Source of the DNA: Psychrobacillus psychrotolerans
Lineage (GTDB): Bacteria > Bacillota > Bacilli > Bacillales_A > Planococcaceae
Reading direction: 5' to 3'
Length of the DNA stretch: 64,000 nucleotides
Assembly (NCBI RefSeq): GCF_900115805.1
Contig: NZ_FOXU01000008.1
Span: 1 to 64,000 of the forward strand
Shown here: piece by piece, positions 49,480-57,206 of the stretch
How the letters are laid out: each line of letters begins with the position of its first letter
Numbering within the stretch: position 1 is the first letter of the stretch
Notes under the pieces: generated by a model
Database searches by the model: none
The model's input: only the letters and a program-made list of their open reading frames with translations
What the model was told of the DNA's origin: nothing
Made by a program: the position numbers and the translations under genes

Positions 49480-50166
49480 TTACATTGATTTTAATAATTG
49501 AATTACCTCTTTGGCCACTGCACCACCTGATGCAGGATTTTGTCCAGTAACGATACGATTATCAGCTACAGCAAACACTGCCCAGTCTTCGCCTTTTACG
49601 TAATTAGCCCCTCTACGAACAAGTTCAGCCTCAGTTAAAAATGGTACGACTTTATCTAATCCAACGGCAATTTCTTCCGTATTGGCAAAGCCAGTCACTT
49701 TAGTATCTGCGATTAAATAATTATCTTCTGCATTTTTAATATTTAATAACGCAACAGCCCCGTGACAAACAGCTGATACAATGCCGCCATTTGCATGAAT
49801 TTTACTCGCAATGCTTTGTAGGTTTTCATCTTCTGGGAAATCCCACATAACACCGTGACCACCTGCATAATAGATAGCATCATAATCATTTGGGTTAATA
49901 GCGTCAGCCGATAAAGTAGTACTTAGCTTGTTTAAGAAATCATCATTTGAATAATATTGCCAATCCAATTCCGTCATTTGTTCAGCTTGTAGGCTGTGTG
50001 GGTCAAGTGGCGTGTGACCACCTTTAGGGCTTACATAATCAATTTGATAGCCTTCCTTTTCCATTTCAGCTGCAAAGTGAACAGCTTCCCCTAACCATAA
50101 TCCTGTTGCGCGTTCTAAATTTGGATATTTAGAAATATTTGTTACTACTACTAAAATCTTTTTCAT
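49480..50166 (-). CDS. DJ-1/PfpI family protein (Hsp31-like)
   Basis: A 228-residue cytoplasmic protein of the class I glutamine amidotransferase-like superfamily. KKILVVVTNISKYPNLERAT opens the fold, DAIYYAGGHGVMWDFPED (about residues 95-112) contains the GGHG turn, and the nucleophile cysteine is in IVSAVCHGAVALL (about 127-139). Related proteins act as glyoxalase III, deglycase or chaperone. The ATG at 50166 has AAGGAGA 7 nt upstream. It is divergent from a MerR gene, which probably controls it. Confidence 0.87.
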   Translation of the reverse strand: MKKILVVVTNISKYPNLERATGLWLGEAVHFAAEMEKEGYQIDYVSPKGGHTPLDPHSLQAEQMTELDWQYYSNDDFLNKLSTTLSADAINPNDYDAIYYAGGHGVMWDFPEDENLQSIASKIHANGGIVSAVCHGAVALLNIKNAEDNYLIADTKVTGFANTEEIAVGLDKVVPFLTEAELVRRGANYVKGEDWAVFAVADNRIVTGQNPASGGAVAKEVIQLLKSM

Positions 50167-50199
50167 TATACATTCTCCTTTTGATTTGATACTATCAAC

Positions 50200-50224
50200 C
50201 TTAAAGGTTAAACCATACTTTAAG
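50200..50224. promoter_or_regulatory. Candidate MerR operator between merR and DJ-1 genes
   Basis: CTTAAAG (50200-50206) and CTTTAAG (50218-50224) are exact inverted repeats 11 nt apart. On the minus strand the distal arm overlaps a TTGACT -35-like hexamer that would serve the DJ-1 gene, followed 19 nt on by TAAGGT. Long spacers with a dyad are typical of MerR-activated promoters. Confidence 0.6.
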
Positions 50225-50240
50225 TCAAGGAGGATGCCTC

Positions 50241-50594
50241 GTGTATACAATTCAACAAGCTAGTCTCTTAGTTGAAATTCCAGCAAGCTCAATTCGATAC
50301 TATGAAAAAATAGATTTAATTACATCAATAAAAAGAAATACACAAAATCATCGAATATTTGATGATCAAGATATTGAACTCCTAAAATTAATCAAATGTT
50401 TTCGAAATCTGGGCATGTCGATTGAGGATATACGAGAAAATATTTCAACTCTGAATTTAGAACAGGAAGAGATTAATACGCAAGCTATATTAGTTCAGCA
50501 CAAGGAAAAATTAGAAGAGCAAATTGAGGTTTTAAACTCTTATATTCATGAAATCGATGGGAAAATAGTTACTAAAATAGCGGATTACCTGTAG
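50241..50594 (+). CDS. MerR-family transcriptional regulator
   Basis: A 117-residue protein with an N-terminal winged helix (YTIQQASLLVEIPASSIRYY, about residues 2-21, then HRIFDDQDIELLKLIKCFRN) and a dimerising coiled coil (about 80-113). There is no cysteine-rich metal site, so an organic effector or a simple stress signal is likelier. The GTG start follows AAGGAGG by 8 nt. The divergent partner is the DJ-1/PfpI gene. Confidence 0.88.
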   Translation: MYTIQQASLLVEIPASSIRYYEKIDLITSIKRNTQNHRIFDDQDIELLKLIKCFRNLGMSIEDIRENISTLNLEQEEINTQAILVQHKEKLEEQIEVLNSYIHEIDGKIVTKIADYL

Positions 50595-50638
50595 AGCGTG
50601 CAAACAGAGAAGAGTTCGCTTAGGAACCGAGCCTAGTT

Positions 50639-50668
50639 CTAAAACCTTTTAATATTAAAAGGTTTTAG
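50639..50668. repeat. Perfect 30-nt palindrome after merR
   Basis: CTAAAACCTTTT, AATATT and AAAAGGTTTTAG together read the same on both strands. It lies 45 nt after merR. There is no T tract on either side, so it is not a standard terminator, though a stem of 12 or more bp would form in RNA. Confidence 0.8.
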
Positions 50669-50888
50669 ATGCTACATAATCAATACACCGCTCCACAAAC
50701 TCCAGTTAGCTCTTTTTCAAAAGTAAAATAAAATTTACGATGGAAGCGCTAAAAATAGCTCCTTTTTAGTGAATGAAAATACGGAAATACGAAAGATCTA
50801 TTTTTGTTGTACAAGTAATTATTAGATGTGTCATGCTGGATCCGACGACCAAAGAAAAAAGGTTGTTGAAAATAAATTAATAAAAATT

Positions 50889-50984
50889 GGCTCGACTTTA
50901 TTAAATTAGGAACTGAGCCAAAATAATTAAACCCACCAGCACTCCAAACATTGTGAAGCAGTCGCTTGGTTGGAGTTAGTATAA
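50889..50984 (+). repeat. Dispersed element B, copy 2
   Basis: The copy starts with a GGCTC...GAGCC inverted repeat, continues through ACCCACCAGCACTCCAAACA and ends in a frame reading HSKHCEAVAWLELV-stop. The first 75 nt resemble 53041-53113, and the second half resembles 49180-49224 and 56535-56590. Confidence 0.6.
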
Positions 50985-50990
50985 TGAAAG

Positions 50991-51025
50991 AAGAACGAAT
51001 TTCCGTTGTATGGAATTCGTTCTTT
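50991..51025. terminator. Hairpin after element B copy 2
   Basis: AAGAACGAATT pairs with AATTCGTTCTT, extended by CC/GG, followed by TTCTCTTG. It is terminator-like but serves no intact gene on this strand. Confidence 0.5.
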
Positions 51026-51186
51026 TCTCTTGTTGTTTTAAAAAAGATAAAATAATTTTTAGAAGGTAAGTCCATGAATACAACCTTGACTATTAATCAA
51101 AGGGGATAGACATCACTATTTGTAACTTTTGTGTGGAAAAATTCCAACTGACCTCTACAATTATCTGTCCCCATACTCACACTTTA

Positions 51187-52884
51187 TTAATGAATGTCTT
51201 GAACTACTTTTTCTAAGAATTCACCCATTTGTTTAACAGCTGGCTCTGAAAAGTCAAAATTTACCCCAGTTTCTTTATAAATAGTTGCGATGGATTGATT
51301 GTAGTTTGCACTTGCACCTTTTTTAAAGGATTCAACTGCTTTCTCTGGGTTGTTCTGATAATTCTCCAGTATTTGTAATGCACCAAGCACCGAGATGGAG
51401 TATTCAATAAGATAGAAAGGAACTTGGAAATAATGAAGGGTACCAGCCCAGCTCATCCCAATTTCTTCCTCCAGGCCAGAAGTATCAACAGGGTTTAAGC
51501 CATAAAGTTTTGAGATTTCAAAGTACTTTTCATCTCGCTCTTTGGAAGTGTGTTTAGGATTTGTATACATCCAATGCTGGAAGAGATCTCCTGCTAATGG
51601 TCCGATTAACATCGAAAATGCTCGTCTCAGCTCTTCACGCTGTGCGTTCTTAAAATCCTCCTCTTCTGGATAAAAACGGTCAAGCTTATCCAATAAGAGT
51701 AATTCCATCCCATGAGAATAAAGCTCAGCAACTTCACTTCGTCCTTTGTAGTCTTCAATGGGGCCGTGTTCGGATAACTGAAAATATCCATTCACTGCAT
51801 GGCCCATTTCATGAATTAATGCGATAAGAGAGAAAAAGGAAGGACTAAAGTTCGCAAAAACAAAAGTATCCCCTGATACAGGTAAAGAAGTACAGAAACC
51901 ACCTGGGACTTTACCTTTTCGGTCATCGAGGTCTAGTAACCCATTCGCTCTCATGTAATCGAAACGGTCTGCAAAAAATGGATCAGTTTTGCCTAACATT
52001 TCAGAAACGCCATCCATCAGAGTAGACACATCAGAGTATGGTGGGTTTTTCATGAATTTAGCCGTGTTATCCCAAGGGCGATACTTATCGACACCAAGCT
52101 TTGTTTTAAAAACATTTGAGAGTCGATTCCAAGCTGGAATAATATATTTTGCTACATTTTCATGAAAGTCATAACAATCCTGGATGCTATATTCACGATT
52201 TTTCTCTATAAACATATAATCACGGTAATTTTCAAATCCTGCATTTAAAGCTATTTGATGGCGCAGTTGAATAAGCTCGTCCATGATGGCATCCATATCG
52301 GGCTTAATTTGACGATGGGCTGACATCATTGTGTGATAAGCTTTTTTTCGCACGGCTCTGTCTAGATGATCTAGAAGGGATTCGATAAATGGAAAAGGCT
52401 TTTCCTCTCCCTCCCATTCAACTGTTAAGCTACCCATAATTTCATCGTACTTAGTACAAAGCTCTTGTTCCTTTACAAGTAGTGGGATATTCTCTTCTCT
52501 GAAAAGTTTAACCTTCGACTCACGAACACGTCGCATCAAGCCGTAATGGTTATCATCTAATTGAGTAAAATAAGTAGAATCACAGCATTTATCATTTAAC
52601 TTTGCTACGTATTTCATTAAAAGTGGTTGAATGGCTTGCTGATCGTGAAGGTAAGTTGACTTGATGTCCGCATCTTCTGTGTTTCGGTAGAAGTCGACTT
52701 GGTGACCTGTCATCGCCTCATCGATTATAAACAGTAAATCCTTTTCGTCTTCTAACCACTTTTCTAAATCAGAAATGGATTCAATCGGAACAGCAAGTAA
52801 ACTTTTAAACTGAGCTTCCACCCCTTCGACGTCTTGTAAATCAATTAATTCTTTATAATAACTAGGACTTGTATTTTGTGACAT
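51187..52884 (-). CDS. M3-family oligoendopeptidase (PepF type)
   Basis: A 565-residue cytoplasmic zinc metallopeptidase that degrades short peptides. The zinc motif is IALIHEMGHAVNGYF (HExxH, about residues 357-371), with the third ligand Glu in EVAELYSHGMELL. RKAYHTMMSAHRQIKPDMD is from the helical N-terminal half. The ATG at 52884 has AAGGAGAG 8-9 nt upstream; the frame is open a further seven codons but without an SD. It is a single-gene unit. Confidence 0.9.
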   Translation of the reverse strand: MSQNTSPSYYKELIDLQDVEGVEAQFKSLLAVPIESISDLEKWLEDEKDLLFIIDEAMTGHQVDFYRNTEDADIKSTYLHDQQAIQPLLMKYVAKLNDKCCDSTYFTQLDDNHYGLMRRVRESKVKLFREENIPLLVKEQELCTKYDEIMGSLTVEWEGEEKPFPFIESLLDHLDRAVRKKAYHTMMSAHRQIKPDMDAIMDELIQLRHQIALNAGFENYRDYMFIEKNREYSIQDCYDFHENVAKYIIPAWNRLSNVFKTKLGVDKYRPWDNTAKFMKNPPYSDVSTLMDGVSEMLGKTDPFFADRFDYMRANGLLDLDDRKGKVPGGFCTSLPVSGDTFVFANFSPSFFSLIALIHEMGHAVNGYFQLSEHGPIEDYKGRSEVAELYSHGMELLLLDKLDRFYPEEEDFKNAQREELRRAFSMLIGPLAGDLFQHWMYTNPKHTSKERDEKYFEISKLYGLNPVDTSGLEEEIGMSWAGTLHYFQVPFYLIEYSISVLGALQILENYQNNPEKAVESFKKGASANYNQSIATIYKETGVNFDFSEPAVKQMGEFLEKVVQDIH

Positions 52885-53040
52885 GAATGACTCTCCTTCT
52901 ATCATATAATTATTTCAATAATTTTAATTATTAAAACTATTATATTATAGATTGCTAGTTATTAACCCTTTTAGAAAAAATAATTAACAAAGGATGCCTT
53001 AAGGGAAGATGAGTTTAGTTGAAGATAAAAAATAAAAATA

Positions 53041-53113
53041 GGCTCGATTCCCCAAAAATAGGAACCGAACTTATATAATTAATCTCACCAACACCAACGG
53101 ACATTGTAAGAAA
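53041..53113 (+). repeat. Dispersed element B, copy 3 (truncated)
   Basis: GGCTCGATTC...TAGGAACCGAAC followed by TAATTAATCTCACCAACACC and ACATTGT aligns with the first 75 nt of copy 2 and then loses the similarity. The coding-like motif is lost. Confidence 0.5.
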
Positions 53114-53130
53114 TACGAATGGGATAAAAG

Positions 53131-53183
53131 ATAAAAAAAGCGTAGTAGTACAGACCATAGCCATGGTTTCTACTACTATGCTT
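53131..53183 (-). terminator. Terminator of the marR gene
   Basis: On the minus strand AAGCATAGTAGTA pairs with TACTACTACGCTT (one G-U) and runs into seven T residues. It lies about 45 nt beyond the marR stop. Confidence 0.85.
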
Positions 53184-53226
53184 AATTTGTTTTAAAACAA
53201 TAAATTTCCACAATAAAGAGCAAGAA

Positions 53227-53655
53227 TTAAAGCTTCTCTACATTGTGATTTAAGCGCGTGAGAAATTGCTTGAGTTGCTGTAAATCACTATCTGAAAAAT
53301 CATCGTAGAGATCATTCATAAATTGATCTTTAAACATTGTACAACCCTCTAATAATTCTCGTCCTTTATCAGAAATCGTTACAAGTACTTCACGATTGTT
53401 TTTTTCATTACGTTTGCGTTCGACATATTGCTGTTCTTCAAGCAACTTTAAGTGTCGCGTAATTGCCGATTGATCGATAGCTAAGGATTGTTGTAGTACT
53501 TTTTGTGAAACACTACCCTTTTTAATTAAAGAAGCTAAAATTTCATATCTAGTCAAACTAACTTCTGTTCTTTTTTCAAAAACTTGGGTTACGTGCCGGT
53601 CTAATCTTTTCAACATCATAATCATTTGTTTTTTATCATCCAAACAAACTTCCAT
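53227..53655 (-). CDS. MarR-family transcriptional regulator
   Basis: A 142-residue winged-helix repressor. TRYEILASLIKKGSVSQKVL and DQSAITRHLKLLEEQQYVER form the DNA-binding wing-helix region (about residues 30-80), flanked by dimerisation helices. The ATG at 53655 has GAGGAGGA 7-8 nt upstream; the longer frame lacks an SD. It lies 227 nt downstream of the nitroreductase gene on the same strand and may repress it. Confidence 0.88.
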   Translation of the reverse strand: MEVCLDDKKQMIMMLKRLDRHVTQVFEKRTEVSLTRYEILASLIKKGSVSQKVLQQSLAIDQSAITRHLKLLEEQQYVERKRNEKNNREVLVTISDKGRELLEGCTMFKDQFMNDLYDDFSDSDLQQLKQFLTRLNHNVEKL

Positions 53656-53882
53656 ACTATTCCTCCTCACATTGATTGCTTTTCGTTTTGCACGCATTAA
53701 AAATTGAGTTCGAATTCGGCATTTATTATAGAAGATTTTTAGGTGTTTCATAATGTACGCCAGATGCTCTATGTGACATTGAACAGAGGGACGCTATGTC
53801 TAAACCTATATAATAGCATTTTCGTTTGTTAGAAAGGATAACAAAATCAAATTTACATGAATTAAGAGCTGAAATGCCTTAT

Positions 53883-54512
53883 TTAGCTAGAAAAGTGAAT
53901 AATTTGTTCAAACGGTAAACGTGATGAGTTACGTGCTGGCATAGCCGCTTTACCGATAGCGATTAACACCATTGGTATCTCATTTGCAGGTAGCTCGTAT
54001 TTTTGAGCGAATGCTGCTTTATCGAAGCCACCCATAATTACAGTGTCGTAACCCATATCCTTCGATAAAAGTACGATTTGCATAGTAATTAAACCAGCAT
54101 CTAAATGTGCAATGTTTGTCCGTTGTGCATCCGATATACCGCTATACGTGGATTCCGAGTTGGCGATCATCATATCAGCAATATCGCGTGGCATATAGCC
54201 TAGCTCAACATTTAAATCATTAATTTGTTTAGCGTTTTTATGCATTTCGTTATCGCCTAATACAGCAATAATCGCTGATGATGTTTCGATTTGCGCCTGA
54301 TTAAAACCAGCAATGCGTAATTCTTTCTTTTGTTCTTGATCATCAATAACAAGGAAGCGCCAAGGCTGTAAGTTACTTGATGATGGAGCTGATGTAGCTT
54401 GCTGTAAAATATGCTCGATTGTTTCGCGAGGAATCGTAACGCCTGACTCATACTTACGCACAGATTTACGTTCCTCCATTAATTGTTCTAAAGCTGTTTT
54501 TTGTTGTATCAT
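53883..54512 (-). CDS. Nitroreductase-family FMN oxidoreductase
   Basis: A 209-residue FMN-dependent NAD(P)H oxidoreductase. EERKSVRKYESGVTIPRETI and ATSAPSSSNLQPWRFLVIDD (about residues 13-60) bind FMN phosphate; GYDTVIMGGFDKAAFAQKYE lies near the C-terminus. Relatives reduce quinones or nitro compounds. The ATG at 54512 follows AAGGGTGG; a GTG at 54521 lies within that SD. Its promoter contains a palindrome fitting MarR-type control. Confidence 0.87.
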   Translation of the reverse strand: MIQQKTALEQLMEERKSVRKYESGVTIPRETIEHILQQATSAPSSSNLQPWRFLVIDDQEQKKELRIAGFNQAQIETSSAIIAVLGDNEMHKNAKQINDLNVELGYMPRDIADMMIANSESTYSGISDAQRTNIAHLDAGLITMQIVLLSKDMGYDTVIMGGFDKAAFAQKYELPANEIPMVLIAIGKAAMPARNSSRLPFEQIIHFSS

Positions 54513-54551
54513 ATTTTCCACCCTTTTTTATTGAAATATAAATCTATGGTT

Positions 54552-54580
54552 ATTATAGTTGATTAATCAATAGTTGACAA
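54552..54580 (-). promoter_or_regulatory. Nitroreductase promoter with MarR-like operator
   Basis: On the minus strand TTGTCA (54575-54580) and TATAAT (54552-54557) are 17 nt apart. The spacer contains the 12-bp palindrome TTGATTAATCAA (54559-54570), placed to block RNA polymerase. Confidence 0.7.
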
Positions 54581-55070
54581 GTCATGTGTTCAGTTAAGAT
54601 TTTTAATAGGAGAATGATTAAAAAATAGTGAAGGTATTTTGATTCGATTGTTTATGCATATGAAAGATAGCTCGAGGAGTAGGGAAACATCTCATCTTTG
54701 TTGGAATTGGTTTAATAGTGAAATTAAAAGCAGATGGTATAGAAGTGCTGGTATCGCACATCTAAACCATCTGCTTGTTATTATAGAAGGTAATCTTTTG
54801 ATTTAATTTAATAATAACAGGGGGATAAAAATGATTGTTGAATTTAGGACTTATAAATTTGAGCTAGTTTAATCAATAAAAATATTGCTGTATCAAAATC
54901 CACGATTGAATGGGTTTTGGCAAAGCAGTTTGTTTGCGGTTTTTGAATTGCAGTTAATTATCTCGATTGTTTTTACACCGGGTGCAACGCTGATCTAACA
55001 CATTAAATTGAGATTTTTTAACGTTTTATATTTTCGTATTTAGTCCGACCTACCTAAAATTAAGACTAAT
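54581..55070. other. Gene-free stretch with element A copy 2
   Basis: Apart from the palindromic element at 54728-54776 no gene, SD-led ORF or known RNA is seen in these 490 bases. Confidence 0.6.
54728..54776. repeat. Palindromic dispersed element A, copy 2
   Basis: AAGCAGATGGT pairs with ACCATCTGCTT; the inner AGAAGTGC and GCACATCT pair imperfectly. It shares the AGAAGTGC core with copy 1. No gene lies next to it, which argues against a simple terminator role. Confidence 0.8.
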
Positions 55071-55322
55071 TTATTTTCTCTTATTCTTACCCATTTTCTC
55101 GTTTCCACGTTTAAAGTTACCTGTAATTTTCGCTAACAATAATTGTACTTCTAACATATTATTTTCAACTGCTTTAATTCTTGCTATAAGACGCTCAGCC
55201 TCCTTATCCTTTACAACTTTAATCTGTTTACCTTTGTAATTGATTGTTACCGTTCCATTTTTCGTTATTTGATAAGTAAATGGTTCCTCACTTAATCTGT
55301 TTCGTTTATCTATTTCGCTCAC
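55071..55322 (-). CDS. Small basic hypothetical protein
   Basis: An 83-residue protein with a predicted beta-rich N-terminus (FTYQITKNGTVTINYKGKQI), a helical middle (ERLIARIKAVENNMLEVQLL) and a very basic tail (KRGNEKMGKNKRK). The GTG start has GGAG about 9 nt upstream. The pattern of strand-strand-helix with basic end suggests a nucleic-acid-associated protein, but I do not recognise a family. It is a single gene. Confidence 0.6.
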   Translation of the reverse strand: MSEIDKRNRLSEEPFTYQITKNGTVTINYKGKQIKVVKDKEAERLIARIKAVENNMLEVQLLLAKITGNFKRGNEKMGKNKRK

Positions 55323-55690
55323 TATACCAGCTCCCTAATTATTTTGGGTTTCTTATTATATTCAAATAAATAAGCCAACAATCCAATGAAATTAAGTTTA
55401 CGTTGAAATATAAAAGAGATAGAATCGAAATTTAAAATTTTCCTAACTTAGCTATAACTATATATTGCATATAAGCATTACCAATTACTAGACTAAAATC
55501 GAAAAAGATTGTTGCGTATGCAATACGATAACCAAGAATTCCTGAAAGAGCTGTGGAATACCACGTTTAATGGGGTGTCCGAATGAAAGAAAAACTAGAC
55601 AAATTAGAACTTATCTAGTTAAATAAATCATGGAAAAACACAAGCTTGTTGGGATTACTGTCAAATAAGGTTTTACTTAGAGGAGAAAGC
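55323..55690. other. Gene-free stretch
   Basis: No gene, repeat or convincing promoter was found in these bases, apart from the SD (AGGAGA) of the next gene. Confidence 0.5.
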
Positions 55691-56527
55691 ATGGAAAAAA
55701 TTAAAAAATACTTCGGTGAATTTAATATGACCTGGCCAAGAGTTATTCTTTTGGCTATTATTACAGCCGTATATACTGCCCTTATCAATCAGGTGTCTTT
55801 TTTGAAAGGTACCTCATTTCAGGACATAGCTATTTATGTTGACTGTTGGTTTCTTTTTGCCATTTTCATTATTGTTAATTGCCAAAAGTGGTGGGAAGCT
55901 TCGCTTAAATGTTTCGTGTTCTTCCTTGTCAGCCAGCCTCTTATTTTTTTGATTGAGGTACCGTTTTACGAATATGGTTGGGAGATATTCCATTATTATG
56001 AATACTGGTTTAAAATCACAATTCTGACCCTGCCTGGTGCTGTGATAGCATTCCAACTCAAAAAGAAAAACTGGCTCAGTGTCCTAGTTCTATCCGTGGC
56101 AACAGGTTATCTTTCCGCCGCTAGCGTCCGTTATTTCAGAACTGCAATGGCAAATTTCCCGAATCATTTACTCAGCTCTATTTTCTGCCTTGCTCTGGCC
56201 ATTTTCTTCGTTTTTATTTTGCTAGATAAGAAAAAGCACCGCATCGCAGCGCTTACTGTCATAGCTGCAGTTCTTATTACGTTTGTTAGCATCACTGGAG
56301 TAGACAAGTCCAAGGATATATTCCTTGACGATGGAAATTGGGCATACTCGATGGAGGATGAGTCTGTTGTCGTTGTCGAGATTAAAGATGGGAACCATGT
56401 CGTGCTTACGGCAAAGCATGATGGCAATACGTTCATCCGCTTTGAAAATGCTGACGGTAGTGAGCAAAACTACTATATTACTGTAAGCGGCGGCAACATT
56501 TGGATTAACCTGCTTGACGAAAACTGA
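55691..56527 (+). CDS. Membrane protein with C-terminal extracytoplasmic domain, unknown
   Basis: A 278-residue protein with about six to seven hydrophobic helices (for example VILLAIITAVYTALINQVSF, LLSSIFCLALAIFFVFILLD and RIAALTVIAAVLITFVSITG, residues about 16 to 212) followed by a soluble beta-rich tail (DDGNWAYSMEDESVVVVEIK to the end). The ATG at 55691 follows AGGAGA. The base composition of the 3' half (rich in GC for this window) differs from the neighbours, hinting at transfer. No family is recognised. It lies just before element B copy 4 and an IS3 remnant. Confidence 0.7.
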   Translation: MEKIKKYFGEFNMTWPRVILLAIITAVYTALINQVSFLKGTSFQDIAIYVDCWFLFAIFIIVNCQKWWEASLKCFVFFLVSQPLIFLIEVPFYEYGWEIFHYYEYWFKITILTLPGAVIAFQLKKKNWLSVLVLSVATGYLSAASVRYFRTAMANFPNHLLSSIFCLALAIFFVFILLDKKKHRIAALTVIAAVLITFVSITGVDKSKDIFLDDGNWAYSMEDESVVVVEIKDGNHVVLTAKHDGNTFIRFENADGSEQNYYITVSGGNIWINLLDEN

Positions 56528-56534
56528 ACTTTTA

Positions 56535-56590
56535 CTCCACGCTCAGCATCATGACAATGTGAAGTCGTCTCGTGGTTGGAGTTAGTATAA
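56535..56590 (+). repeat. Dispersed element B, copy 4
   Basis: CTCCACGCTCAGCATCATGA...GTGAAGTCGTCTCGTGGTTG and GAGTTAGTATAA align with copies 1 and 2, but the frame of the HCEAVAWLEL motif is broken. On the opposite strand it abuts the IS3 transposase tail. Confidence 0.6.
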
Positions 56591-56763
56591 AAGGAACAAA
56601 GCGGTAAGAGTAATACCTAAAAAGGTAGCATTTAATAATGCAGCTAATTGGCTGGTATGAGTTCGGTTTTTTACCGGCTCATGCTCGCCAATTTTTGTTT
56701 AATCCGTTCATTGTTGTAAAAAGTCCTGATCTCACTAAATTGGAGCAAGCCTATGAAATGGTT
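56582..56763 (-). pseudogene. 3' remnant of an IS3-family transposase (OrfB)
   Basis: On the minus strand the sequence reads FSEIRTFYNNERIKQKLASM and then, after a one-base deletion, PVKNRTHTSQLAA. YNxxRIxxKLxxMSPVxxR is the C-terminal signature of IS3/IS150 OrfB integrases, just after the DDE glutamate. The 5' part is absent. The plus-strand open frame over this region (56638-56844) is its shadow. Confidence 0.7.
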
Positions 56764-56891
56764 GGAACTGTTGGGCGGATTCTAATAGTAGAGTCCGTTC
56801 TTTTTTACGTTGTTCCAATAAGGATTATAGGTGTTTTTGGTTAAAATTTATTGAACGTAATAGGCAAATTAACATGCAAGTTTCTTTAAAT

Positions 56892-56942
56892 AAGTGGATG
56901 GTTTAGAAGGGCAGGAATGCATTTCAAATCCGTCTGCTTTTT
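56892..56942. repeat. Palindromic dispersed element A, copy 3
   Basis: AAGTGGATGG pairs with CCGTCTGCTT through G-U pairs; the interior TTTAGAAGGGCAGGAATGCA is a diverged form of the copy 1 core. It ends in TTTTTC. The stretch from 56943 to 57206 after it holds no gene. Confidence 0.7.
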
Positions 56943-57206
56943 CATTCCACCTATCTTTAATTCGTCATGAATGTTGGTGAGTAAGTATTAGAATTAATTG
57001 GAGGAAGAATTCATAACTTTATATGTCTACCTTCGCAACATTCAAGTAAATGAATAAGATTTTTCTCAAAGGTAGTATTGATATTCCATTTCTTATGTAA
57101 ATTTTCTGATTATTAAACTGAATAATATCCCGGTCTAGTGTATATTAAGGATAAATAAAATAACTAATTACGCAGGAATGGTTGCGTTGGTTGAAAGGAA
57201 TGTTCA

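Larger units (their letters stand above)
50595..51186. other. Gene-free stretch with palindromes and element B copy 2
   Basis: These 592 bases hold a 30-nt palindrome (50639-50668), copy 2 of element B (50889-50984) and a hairpin (50991-51025). The minus-strand open frame at 50749-51075 runs through these repeats and has no family features, so it is not called. Nothing else is recognised. Confidence 0.6.

Noticed and set aside
50749-51075. A 108-codon minus-strand ORF
   Set aside because: It reads through element B copy 2 and a hairpin, has low-complexity composition and no SD.
56638-56844. A 68-codon plus-strand ORF
   Set aside because: It is the antisense of the IS3 transposase tail, which shows clear family residues on the other strand.
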